Shown here piece by piece: positions 1 to 5,977 of a stretch of 13,363 bases of DNA. The position numbers and the translations under genes were made by a program. The stretch is from positions 1 through 13,363 of the forward strand of contig JADFNZ010000032.1 in the NCBI GenBank assembly GCA_022563135.1, in the 5' to 3' direction. Position 1 is the stretch's first letter, and each line of letters begins with the position of its first letter. This stretch comes from Chloroflexota bacterium (lineage in GTDB: Bacteria > Chloroflexota > Dehalococcoidia > DSTF01 > RBG-16-68-14). The notes below the pieces were generated by a model. That model saw nothing but the letters and a program-made list of their open reading frames with translations, made no database searches and had not been told where the DNA came from.

Positions 1-631
1 AGGAGAACGGCATATGCGCCACGGTTTTGCCATCGGTGAAGGCATGCGCGCTCACCTCGCGGCCGGTCAGCCGCCGTTCAACGATCACGCGGTCGCCCGC
101 GGCGCCGAACTCTCGCTGCCGCATGACCGCGTCGAGCGCCGCCAGCGCTTCCGCGCGGTTGCTCGTCACGATCACGCCCTTGCCGCGGGCGAGGCCGTCC
201 GCTTTCACGACTAGCGGTCCATCCTGGGCCTCCGCGTACGCTCGCGCGGCATCCAGGTCGTCGAACGCGGCGAACGGCGCGGTGGCGATCTGGTGGCGGG
301 CCATCAGCTCCTTCGAGAAGACCTTGGACGACTCGATCTGCGCTGCGGCCTTCGTTGGACCGAATGTCGCGATTCCCTCCACTGCAAGGCGGTCGACGAT
401 GCCGTCCGCGAGCGGATCCTCGTTCCCGACGACGACGAGGTCGATGCTGTGCTCGCGGCAGGCGGCGACGACGGCGTCATGGTCGCTCACATCCAACGCG
501 AGGTTGACGCCGTGGCCGGCCGTGCCGGGGTTCCCGGGCGCGATGAAGAGATCGCTCAGCCGTGGCGACTGGCGGAGCTTCCAAGCGATGACGTGTTCTC
601 GCGCGCCTGAGCCGATCAAGAGAACGTTCAC
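1..631 (-). CDS. purD: Phosphoribosylamine-glycine ligase (GARS), 5' half, runs off the left edge
   Basis: PurD joins phosphoribosylamine and glycine using ATP in the second step of cytosolic purine synthesis. The 210 residues seen start at GTG 631 and begin with the family's N-terminal loop LLIGSGAREH. They continue through APGNPGTA (about residues 35-42), TFGPTK, the S-S-K-xF-SKELM segment and the ATP-grasp strand VVKADGLARGKGV. The C-terminal half, about 210 residues in normal PurD, lies outside the window. One oddity is the loop usually written GPExPL, which here reads GNEDPL. No Shine-Dalgarno sequence precedes the GTG, so the mRNA may be almost leaderless. The gene diverges from hflX. 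Product identity is very secure and the start is well supported because the conserved fold begins immediately. Confidence 0.95.
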   Translation of the reverse strand, partial: MNVLLIGSGAREHVIAWKLRQSPRLSDLFIAPGNPGTAGHGVNLALDVSDHDAVVAACREHSIDLVVVGNEDPLADGIVDRLAVEGIATFGPTKAAAQIESSKVFSKELMARHQIATAPFAAFDDLDAARAYAEAQDGPLVVKADGLARGKGVIVTSNRAEALAALDAVMRQREFGAAGDRVIVERRLTGREVSAHAFTDGKTVAHMPFS

Positions 632-634
632 GGT

Positions 635-653
635 GTTACGCGCAGAACGTAAC
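635..653. repeat. Inverted repeat GTTACG-N7-CGTAAC in the purD/hflX divergent region
   Basis: Perfect 6-bp arms at 635-640 and 648-653 are separated by 7 bases. The repeat ends 4 bp from the purD start codon and overlaps the candidate purD -10 box. Its size and position suit a repressor-binding site, but no known operator consensus was recognised. It could be chance. Confidence 0.4.
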
Positions 654-675
654 GCAAGTGGCGGCTCGCTGTCTA
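646..675 (-). promoter_or_regulatory. Candidate purD promoter
   Basis: On the minus strand, TAGACA (670-675; five of six matches to TTGACA) is followed after 18 bases by TACGTT (646-651; three of six matches to TATAAT). Transcription would start near 639, leaving only about 8 bases before the purD GTG. That fits the missing Shine-Dalgarno sequence. The -10 match is weak, so this is a proposal only. Confidence 0.3.
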
Positions 676-1929
676 GGCCCTTACACAGTCTGCCGTGGTA
701 CTCTGTCGAACGGAGGTGGCTGTTCGATAGCAAGAGCACGACACAAGACCGGGCTTGGAATAGAGCGCGCATACCTCGTCAGCGTTGCTACTCGCGGCAA
801 GGGCGGAACGAATGGCGGAGGCCACAGTGCGGAGAGTTCGCTGGAGGAGTTGGGCCAGCTCGTCCGCACGTCCCGTGGTATCGTCGTGGGCGAGACGATC
901 CAACGGCTGCCGTCGCCTCATCCGGCTACCTATATCGGCAAAGGCAAGATCTCAGAGATCGTCGCGGAACGCGACCGCGCCGGCTACACGATGGTGGTGC
1001 TCGACGACGAGATCTCGCCGACCCAGCAGCGCAACCTGGAGAACGCGCTCGAGGTGAAGGTGCTCGACCGCACCGCGCTGATCCTCGATATCTTCGCCAT
1101 GCGCGCCCGCTCTCGTGAAGGCCAGCTCCAGGTAGATCTGGCGCAGTCCGAGTATCTGCTGCCGCGGCTGGCCGGACAGTGGAGCCACCTGGAGCGGCTC
1201 GGCGGTAGCGGGGCTCAGGGCAGCATTGGCATGCGCGGGCCTGGCGAAACTCAGCTGGAGACCGACCGCAGGCTGGTGCGCAATAAGATCGGCCGCCTCA
1301 AGCGTGATCTGGAGCGCGTGCGAAAGCAGCGCGCGCTCCATCGCCGGCGGCGGGCGCGCAGCGGCACACCGGTGGTCGCCCTAGTCGGTTACACGAACGC
1401 CGGCAAGAGCACGCTGATGCGCGCGCTCACGCAGGCCGATGTCCTGGTGGAGGACAGGCTCTTCGCCACGCTCGATCCGGTGACGCGGAGAGTGCGCCTG
1501 CCCGGGGGCAGCACCACCCTCCTTACCGATACCGTCGGCTTCATCCAGAAGCTGCCGACCCAGCTTGTGGCGGCGTTCCGGGCAACGCTGGAGGAGCTCA
1601 ATGAGGCGGACCTCCTGCTCCACGTCGTCGACATCAGCCGTCCGAGCGCGGCGCAGGAGAGCCAGACCGTCGACGACACGCTCGCGTCACTCGGGCTAGA
1701 GGAGAAGCCACGCGTGATGGCGTTCAATAAGACCGATCTGATCGTCCGGCAGGACGGTCACCCGCTCCAGAGCCTCGACGAGATCGAGGAAGACGAGATC
1801 GCGCTGGCGGAGCACTGGCCCGCCGCGGCGCTCATCTCTGCGGCGCGCGGCTGGGGCCTCACGGAGCTGTTGGAGCGGGTTGAAGGCGCTCTGGGCCGCT
1901 CGGCACTGCGCCCTGTCCTCCACGCCTAG
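658..1929 (+). CDS. hflX: Ribosome-associated GTPase HflX
   Basis: HflX is a GTPase that binds the 50S subunit and splits or rescues stalled ribosomes. The N-terminal HflX domain carries HPATYIGKGK (residues 88-97) and DDEISPTQQRNLE (116-128). The arginine-rich linker with GMRGPGETQLETDRR follows (191-205). The G domain then shows G1 GYTNAGKST (244-252), G3 DTVGF (291-295) and G4 NKTD (357-360). Total length of 423 codons from GTG 658 is in the normal range. The first 35 or so residues do not look like HflX; similarity starts at IERAYLVSV. A strong GGAGG at 712-716 has no in-frame ATG/GTG/TTG after it, only ATA at 727, so the true start is uncertain. The TAG stop overlaps the stop of the convergent gene. 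Function is secure. Confidence 0.95.
   Translation: MAARCLGPYTVCRGTLSNGGGCSIARARHKTGLGIERAYLVSVATRGKGGTNGGGHSAESSLEELGQLVRTSRGIVVGETIQRLPSPHPATYIGKGKISEIVAERDRAGYTMVVLDDEISPTQQRNLENALEVKVLDRTALILDIFAMRARSREGQLQVDLAQSEYLLPRLAGQWSHLERLGGSGAQGSIGMRGPGETQLETDRRLVRNKIGRLKRDLERVRKQRALHRRRRARSGTPVVALVGYTNAGKSTLMRALTQADVLVEDRLFATLDPVTRRVRLPGGSTTLLTDTVGFIQKLPTQLVAAFRATLEELNEADLLLHVVDISRPSAAQESQTVDDTLASLGLEEKPRVMAFNKTDLIVRQDGHPLQSLDEIEEDEIALAEHWPAAALISAARGWGLTELLERVEGALGRSALRPVLHA
696..719 (+). promoter_or_regulatory. Candidate hflX extended -10 and Shine-Dalgarno sequence
   Basis: TGGTACTCT (696-704) resembles an extended -10 element and shares CGTGGTA with the clearer one before the aldolase gene at 6904-6910. 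It would start transcription near 711, just before GGAGGTGG (712-719), a near-perfect ribosome binding site. There is no recognisable -35 box. If this is right, the GTG at 658 is not the hflX start. Confidence 0.35.
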
Positions 1930-2444
1930 GCAGAAAGCCGCACCACGGTCTCCGCTACGCGCCGGCCAAGCGCGCGCGCCTGCTCTCGATCGTCGTCGGT
2001 CACTTCTCCGTGTGCCGTGGCGCCATAGTAGGAGCCGGAGCGGCGCATGCGGTCGCTCCAGGGCAGGCCCACGATCAGCATGCCGTGGGCGAGGAGCAAG
2101 TGCAGGAGCTGGAGCAGCGTCGCTTCGGTGCCGGCGGAGCGCGACCAGCCTGCCGTGAAGCAAGCGCCGACCTTCCCGGCCAGCTCTCCCGTCTCCCAGA
2201 GATCGCCGCTTCGGTCGAACCACTCCTTCAGCTTGCCGGTGACGCCACTCCAGTTGGGCGAGCCGATGATGAGCGCATCGGCTTCGAGCAGCTCCGAAGG
2301 GTCCGCTTCGTCGATGCGGCGGGATCGGAGGTCGACGCCGGCCACCGAGCGCGCCCCGTCAGCCACCGCCTCGGCGAGCTGCTCCGTCAGGCCGCCGCGG
2401 GAGTCGAACAGGAGAAGGATGCGCGGCGCGTGTTCCGTGCTCAT
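1926..2444 (-). CDS. WrbA-like flavodoxin-family NAD(P)H:quinone oxidoreductase
   Basis: A 172-residue single-domain flavodoxin fold. The FMN phosphate loop is LLFDSRGGLTEQLAEAV (about residues 10-26). A second flavin loop reads IIGSPNWSGVTGKLKEWFD. The segment GKVGACFTAGWSRSAGTEATLL, followed by LLAHGMLIVGLPW, is the hallmark of the WrbA/quinone reductase branch. Family members reduce quinones with NAD(P)H through bound FMN in the cytosol and limit redox cycling. It is shorter than typical WrbA (about 200 residues). Its TAG stop (minus strand, 1926-1928) lies in the same CTAG as the hflX stop, so the genes converge with no gap. There is no good Shine-Dalgarno sequence before ATG 2444, and a terminator-like hairpin lies just upstream. 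Family confident; physiological substrate unknown. Confidence 0.85.
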   Translation of the reverse strand: MSTEHAPRILLLFDSRGGLTEQLAEAVADGARSVAGVDLRSRRIDEADPSELLEADALIIGSPNWSGVTGKLKEWFDRSGDLWETGELAGKVGACFTAGWSRSAGTEATLLQLLHLLLAHGMLIVGLPWSDRMRRSGSYYGATAHGEVTDDDREQARALGRRVAETVVRLSA

Positions 2445-2455
2445 GCGACCGCTGC

Positions 2456-2484
2456 GAAGAGAAAGACCCTCCCCAAGGGAAGGG
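2456..2484 (-). terminator. Probable intrinsic terminator after the cysteine-rich gene
   Basis: Arms CCCTCCCC (2467-2474) and GGGAAGGG (2477-2484) pair with one mismatch around a 2-base spacer; in practice the loop would open to at least 4 bases. On the minus strand the stem is followed by TCTTTCTCTTC, a pyrimidine- and T-rich tract (2456-2466). It lies 27 bp after the stop at 2511 and only 11 bp before the start of the next gene. Confidence 0.5.
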
Positions 2485-2510
2485 CCTCCGATCTGCAGAG
2501 TTGTGTGCGT

Positions 2511-3056
2511 CTAATCGCCCAGGAGCGTCTCATACCCGAGCGCGATGATCTCCTCCGCGTACTCGGAGCGCCAGCCGGGGTCGGGGAGACGCAGGCCGCG
2601 CTCGCGGAACCAGCGATGATGCGAGAGGTACTCTTCTTCCAGACGCCGGCGCGCTTCGTCCTCTTCCGCGAAGACCTCCGGAGAGAATTCCTCCAGTTTC
2701 TTGTCCACATCCTCTGGTGCGGCGTCGAGGTCGTCCTGCCAGTACTCGGCAAGATATGCCAGGCCTTCCTCCAGGTCCTTCCGGCAATCGTTAAGGAGCA
2801 TGACCATGAGGGATTCCTGATCCACGGGCCGTGCCCGTACGCCAAGCTCACGCGCGCACCCCGCGCAGAGCACCACCAGCTTTCGGGCGTCGCACTCCTC
2901 CTTGCGAGCGCAGAACTGGCAGCGCGGCGCGTATTCCGTGCCCCACGTCTCCCGCGTGTAGCCGGCGACGATCTCCTCTGTAAACGTCCCGCAGCGACGG
3001 CAGGCCGTCTTCTCGGCGAGGATCTCATCGATCGTCTTGTCCCAGTCGATCTGCAT
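2511..3056 (-). CDS. Cysteine-rich putative zinc-binding protein, unknown function
   Basis: I do not recognise this 181-residue protein. The N-terminal third has three CxxC pairs plus a lone cysteine: C19/C22, C46/C49, C55 and C64/C67. This arrangement would suit one or two zinc sites of the treble-clef or zinc-ribbon kind. The C-terminal two thirds is acidic and helical, rich in E, D, L and R, with a likely coiled stretch around residues 95-145 (DVDKKLEEF, EEDEARRRLEEEY) and no membrane segment. ATG 3056 is preferred over GTG 3062 and GTG 3059 because AGGGGA (3065-3070) lies 8 bases before it. A strong sigma-70 promoter sits immediately upstream and a probable terminator downstream, so it looks like a single-gene unit. 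No partner or pathway can be read from context. Confidence 0.8.
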   Translation of the reverse strand: MQIDWDKTIDEILAEKTACRRCGTFTEEIVAGYTRETWGTEYAPRCQFCARKEECDARKLVVLCAGCARELGVRARPVDQESLMVMLLNDCRKDLEEGLAYLAEYWQDDLDAAPEDVDKKLEEFSPEVFAEEDEARRRLEEEYLSHHRWFRERGLRLPDPGWRSEYAEEIIALGYETLLGD

Positions 3057-3088
3057 CACCACTATCCCCTGCAGGAACTCTCGCGATC

Positions 3089-3116
3089 ATCATAGCGACT
3101 CTGCTTCTCGTGTCAA
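3089..3116 (-). promoter_or_regulatory. Strong sigma-70-type promoter for the cysteine-rich gene
   Basis: On the minus strand a perfect TTGACA (3111-3116) is followed after 16 bases by TATGAT (3089-3094; five of six matches). Predicted transcription start near 3082 gives a leader of about 26 bases containing the Shine-Dalgarno sequence at 3065-3070. It is the best promoter match in the window. Confidence 0.8.
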
Positions 3117-3265
3117 CCGGCGGTCGCGAGAGCCTCCGATTAGAGGCCCCGATACTCCGCTGACCTCTCGCTTTGGGAACCACTGAGATCGTACCCGCAT
3201 TGAGTGACCACGTGCCTTCCCGAAGCGCAAACTGCCTGCTGGCCGAAATCGTGCTGCTTATGCTG

Positions 3266-3295
3266 TTGACAGTTTCTGTTGTCATAACATACAAC
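3266..3295 (+). promoter_or_regulatory. Promoter with an overlapping dyad, driving the 31-codon ORF
   Basis: A perfect TTGACA at 3266-3271 is followed after 18 bases by TACAAC (3290-3295; four of six matches to TATAAT). An inverted repeat GTTGT (3278-3282)/ACAAC (3291-3295) with an 8-base spacer covers the spacer and -10 region, where a repressor could block RNA polymerase. The local AT content is much higher than in the surrounding coding DNA. Between this promoter and the divergent one at 3089-3116 I see no further gene. Confidence 0.55.
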
Positions 3296-3347
3296 CAAAC
3301 CGACTGGTCAGTATGGTCGACAAGACTTAGGGAAAGGGGGAAGAGCA

Positions 3348-3443
3348 ATGAAGCTCATCTGGACTAGTCTGGCTGTTGCGCTGCTGGTGGCCGCAGCGGT
3401 TGCGCCGCAGGCGCCCACGATTCTGGGAGTCCGCTGGGGCTAG
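3348..3443 (+). CDS. 31-residue membrane or secreted small peptide, unknown
   Basis: ATG 3348 follows a strong ribosome binding site (GGGGG at 3336-3340, 7 bases before the start) and the frame ends at TAG 3441-3443. The product begins MKLIW, has a hydrophobic stretch TSLAVALLVAAAVA (residues 6-19) and ends in the short tail PQAPTILGVRWG. The layout of a charged start, hydrophobic core and small residues with AVA/PQA resembles a signal peptide with a short releasable tail, or a single-helix membrane peptide. An upstream promoter with a perfect -35 box and an excellent terminator (3495-3527) make a complete one-gene unit, which argues against a chance ORF. I do not recognise a family. A signalling peptide or a small membrane-protein regulator are possibilities, by inference only. 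Confidence 0.6.
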   Translation: MKLIWTSLAVALLVAAAVAPQAPTILGVRWG

Positions 3444-3494
3444 AAGCCCGTGAGGGTGCGCGCAGCGTACCCCGGCGAACACACAGCCTAATTA

Positions 3495-3527
3495 AAGGAG
3501 ACGCCGCCTGCTTGGCGGCGTCTCCTT
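3495..3527. terminator. Bidirectional intrinsic terminator between the small peptide and the HD-GYP gene
   Basis: Arms AAGGAGACGCCGCC (3495-3508) and GGCGGCGTCTCCTT (3514-3527) form a perfect 14-bp stem with a 5-base loop TGCTT. Both strands place T residues at the end of the right arm, followed by CTGTTC on plus and TAATTA on minus. The hairpin lies 51 bp after the stop of the 31-codon ORF and 19 bp after the HD-GYP stop, so it can serve both converging units. Confidence 0.9.
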
Positions 3528-3546
3528 CTGTTCGGGCGGGCCAGCG

Positions 3547-5055
3547 CTACGCGGCGCGGGCGTGTTGTTCGCCCTCCAGTGCCTCGGCTTCGGCCTCGTG
3601 CCCGCTCTGCGCCAGTTCCACCATCTCGTCGTAGACCAGCAGGAAGGCCTGGACGACCTGCGGATCGAACTGGGTGCCGCTATGCCGCAAGATCTCCTCG
3701 CGCGACACTTCATACGGCAGCGCCTGCCGATACGGGCGGTCGGATGTCATCGCGTCGAACGTGTCGGCGACGGCGAAGATGCGCGCCCCGATCGGGATCT
3801 CTTCCCCCGCGAGGCCGCTAGGGTAGCCCTTGCCGTCGTACCGCTCATGGTGCGCGTGCACGATCGCGGCGGCGCCGGAGAGGAACGAGATGTCGCGCAG
3901 CATCGAATAGCCAATGAGGGGATGGCGCTTCATGTCGTCCCACTCCTCCGGCGTGAGCGGGCCCGGCTTATGCAGAATGTAGTCCGAGACGCCGATCTTA
4001 CCGACGTCGTGGAGCAGCGCGCCGCGCTGCATCTCGATCCCATCCGGGCTGTCCGCGGCGATGCCAAGCCGTTCGGCGATCTTCGTGACGTAACTGCTCA
4101 CCCGGAGCGAGTGGCCCTTCGTCTCGCGGTCCCGCGCATCCAAGGCCAAGACCAGCGCCTCCAGCGTCCCGTCGTAGGTCTCGGTGAGCTGGCGCGTCAT
4201 CTGCATGATGTCGCGATTGGCCGCTTCGAGCTCGGCGTTCTTCTGCTTGAGCTCAAGGACCGTCTGCTCTGTTTTCGTCAGGTACTGGCGCAGGGCGAAG
4301 CGCATCATGAACGGCGGCACGACAAACGCGAGAATGCCGGCTACTCCTAGCGCAAGGTAGGCCGTCGCGAGCGCCAGTCCGAATAGGCCGAAGACGAGAT
4401 AGTAGGGGAGGAGCCACTGATACTTCTCTCGCCATACGGCCAACCAGCCATCACCCGTGCTCAGCGTAATGGCGATGCTCACCAGCGGGATGTTCACGCT
4501 GTAGTTCACCGCGATCGCGAGCAGTGCCGCGGGGATCCACCAGATCGTGAGGGCCCCGTCGATGTCGATGAACGCCTGGAAGACCAGCGCCGCGCTCACG
4601 CTCGCCAGGGTGTACGCCGCGCCGTCGAAGACACGCTGGTACCAGCGGCTCCTGGTGAATGCCTCGGCGGCCAGCACGATCACCGGGGCGACGACCGCGG
4701 TGTTGGCAGGCCCGTACAGGATGGCGATCGCGAACAGCGCGACGACGCCCGCGGAGACGTGGGTTTCACCGTAGATCTGGAGGCCGACGCGTTCGAAGAT
4801 GATCGCGACCAGGACGAGCACCAGCAGACCTTCCCAGCCCTCGAGGGTGAAGTCCGGGCCGAAGAAGGCGAGGCTCGCCGCCGCGACCGCCGTCACGAGC
4901 GCGACGTAGACCCACACGCTCACCGGCACTCGGTCGGCCTGGCTGTCTGAGGTGTCGGGCTGGAGCTGCGCCCGGTCGAGGGGCGTCACGTGACCAGCCT
5001 CCTCACCGGGCGTGCTGGTGAGAACGCTGACCAATGGGGATCCGCGTTGCTCCAT
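3547..5055 (-). CDS. Membrane-bound HD-GYP domain cyclic-di-GMP phosphodiesterase
   Basis: HD-GYP proteins hydrolyse cyclic di-GMP, mostly to GMP, using a two- or three-metal site. This 502-residue protein has an N-terminal tail, about six to eight hydrophobic segments between residues 45 and 250, a coiled linker (about 258-295, LKQKNAELEAAN) and the catalytic domain (about 297-480). Visible motifs are GHSLRV with H315, LLHDVGKIG with H349 D350, HPLIG with H378, HHERYDGKGYPSGL (402-415, including the GYP triplet) and ARIFAVADTFDAMTSDRPYR (424-443). All usual metal ligands appear to be present, so activity is expected. ATG 5055 is chosen because GGGAG lies 8 bases upstream; the frame stays open to about 5178 but overlaps the sigma gene. 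The membrane part probably senses a signal. It is downstream of, and probably coregulated with, the sigma factor. Confidence 0.93.
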   Translation of the reverse strand: MEQRGSPLVSVLTSTPGEEAGHVTPLDRAQLQPDTSDSQADRVPVSVWVYVALVTAVAAASLAFFGPDFTLEGWEGLLVLVLVAIIFERVGLQIYGETHVSAGVVALFAIAILYGPANTAVVAPVIVLAAEAFTRSRWYQRVFDGAAYTLASVSAALVFQAFIDIDGALTIWWIPAALLAIAVNYSVNIPLVSIAITLSTGDGWLAVWREKYQWLLPYYLVFGLFGLALATAYLALGVAGILAFVVPPFMMRFALRQYLTKTEQTVLELKQKNAELEAANRDIMQMTRQLTETYDGTLEALVLALDARDRETKGHSLRVSSYVTKIAERLGIAADSPDGIEMQRGALLHDVGKIGVSDYILHKPGPLTPEEWDDMKRHPLIGYSMLRDISFLSGAAAIVHAHHERYDGKGYPSGLAGEEIPIGARIFAVADTFDAMTSDRPYRQALPYEVSREEILRHSGTQFDPQVVQAFLLVYDEMVELAQSGHEAEAEALEGEQHARAA

Positions 5056-5104
5056 GTAATGTGCTCCCAATGCGGGCGACCGCTGCGATGGCCTCTCGTA
5101 TCTG

Positions 5105-5132
5105 TTATCGACATGTAGAAGCGGAAGGTGTA
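5105..5132 (-). promoter_or_regulatory. Candidate sigma-28-type promoter for the HD-GYP gene
   Basis: Within the 86-bp gap after the sigma gene, the minus strand reads TACACCTT (5125-5132), 12 bases, then GTCGATAA (5105-5112). The sigma-28 consensus is TAAAGTTT, about 11 bases, GCCGATAA. The -10 box matches seven of eight and the -35 box five of eight. Transcription would start near 5097, with a leader of about 42 bases containing the HD-GYP ribosome binding site. Spacing is one base longer than optimal, so this remains a candidate. Confidence 0.4.
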
Positions 5133-5141
5133 GATGCGCCG

Positions 5142-5882
5142 CTACGCCGCCTCTTCCGCCGCCGGTTCCGAGAGCCACGTGCGGAGCTGCCTGAGGATGC
5201 GCTTGTGGAGCTGGCAGACACGCGACTCGGACAGGCCGAGTATGCCGCCCACCTCATGGAACGGGCGGGACTCACCGTAGCGGAGGCGCAGTAGCCTCTG
5301 GTCACGCTTGCTCAGCAGGCCGATCATCTCCCCCAGGCGCCGCAGGGCAGCGTTTCGCTCAGCGGCGACCGGGGGATCGCCGCGGTCGTCCTCATCCACC
5401 GGGTCCCAACTGAGTGAACCGTCATCGCGGGCGCGTTCGTCCAGCACGTGCTCGAGCGAGAGGAAGCGTGACGCCGCGTGCCGCCGCACCTCGCGCACTT
5501 CCGATCGGCTCCTGCCCAGCCGGACCGCCAGCTCCTTCTCCGTGGGCCAGCGGCCCAGCGCCGTTGCGAGCTCCTGCGCCGCCTTCTCCACCTCGCGGGT
5601 GCTGCGACGAAGTGAGCGGGGCAGCGGGTCTTCCCTGCGGATGGCATCCAGGATGGAGCCGCGGATGCGCTGTACCGCGAAGCTGGCGAACGTTGTGCCC
5701 CGTGAAGCGTCGAAGGAGTCCACGGCCTGAATCAGGCCCTCCACGCCGTAGCTGATCGCGTCCTCCCGGTCGAGCCCCAAAATCGAGTAGCGGTCGCCGG
5801 AGAGACGGTTCACGACCATCGTGACCAGCGGCTTATTCCGCAGGATCATCTCAGTTCGTACCGATTTCTGGCTCTTAGACAT
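5142..5882 (-). CDS. FliA/WhiG-type (sigma-28 group) RNA polymerase sigma factor
   Basis: A 246-residue alternative sigma factor that would direct RNA polymerase to a special promoter class. Region 2 (about residues 12-90) contains DAISYGVEGLIQAVDSFD and TTFASFAVQRIRGSILDAIRREDPLPRS, the signature of FliA/WhiG/SigB factors. Region 3 follows (about 95-145, with GRWPTEKELAVRLG), then region 4 (about 178-240), whose helix-turn-helix reads FHEVGGILGLSESRVCQLHKRI. No region 1.1 is present. ATG 5882 is chosen over TTG 5924 because AAGGGGA (5891-5897) lies 8 bases before it. Its leader carries a c-di-GMP riboswitch and a hairpin covering that site, so translation is probably ligand-controlled. The HD-GYP gene follows after 86 bp. 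No flagellar genes are nearby, so a motility role is not shown. Confidence 0.92.
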   Translation of the reverse strand: MSKSQKSVRTEMILRNKPLVTMVVNRLSGDRYSILGLDREDAISYGVEGLIQAVDSFDASRGTTFASFAVQRIRGSILDAIRREDPLPRSLRRSTREVEKAAQELATALGRWPTEKELAVRLGRSRSEVREVRRHAASRFLSLEHVLDERARDDGSLSWDPVDEDDRGDPPVAAERNAALRRLGEMIGLLSKRDQRLLRLRYGESRPFHEVGGILGLSESRVCQLHKRILRQLRTWLSEPAAEEAA

Positions 5883-5891
5883 GACGACGGT

Positions 5892-5921
5892 CCCCTTCAG
5901 TCTGGGAGACTCCGAAAGGGG
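5892..5921 (-). promoter_or_regulatory. Shine-Dalgarno-sequestering hairpin (riboswitch expression platform)
   Basis: In the sigma mRNA leader, CCCCTT (5916-5921) pairs with AAGGGG (5892-5897). Inside this stem, AGTCT (5907-5911) pairs with AGACT (5899-5903) around the loop CCC. The outer right arm is the sigma gene's ribosome binding site, so the closed hairpin hides it. No T-tract follows, which points to translational rather than transcriptional control. Confidence 0.65.
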
Positions 5922-5977
5922 CAAGCCATTGGGGAGGGTTCCGTGGGAGAGAGGATGGTTGTCGAACGTTGGCGGTT

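Noticed and set aside
27..1118. Long plus-strand open frame of 363 codons across purD and hflX
   Set aside because: It is antisense to purD and out of frame with hflX, and its product is Arg/Ser/Ala-rich with no domain; a by-product of high GC content.
1926..1929. CTAG serving as the stop of both hflX and the convergent WrbA-like gene
   Set aside because: CTAG contains TAG on both strands, so such overlaps arise easily in compact genomes; noted but not treated as a finding.
3441..3491. The frame of the 31-residue peptide continues 15 codons beyond its TAG stop to a TAA, suggesting readthrough
   Set aside because: A 15-codon run without a stop is common in GC-rich DNA and no recoding signal is visible.
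5056..5178. N-terminal extension of the HD-GYP protein by 41 residues
   Set aside because: It overlaps the end of the sigma gene, adds low-complexity residues, and ATG 5055 has a proper ribosome binding site.
5883..5924. TTG 5924 as an alternative start of the sigma factor, adding 14 residues
   Set aside because: It would place the leader hairpin inside the coding region. It also lacks a good ribosome binding site, while ATG 5882 has AAGGGGA at 8 bases.
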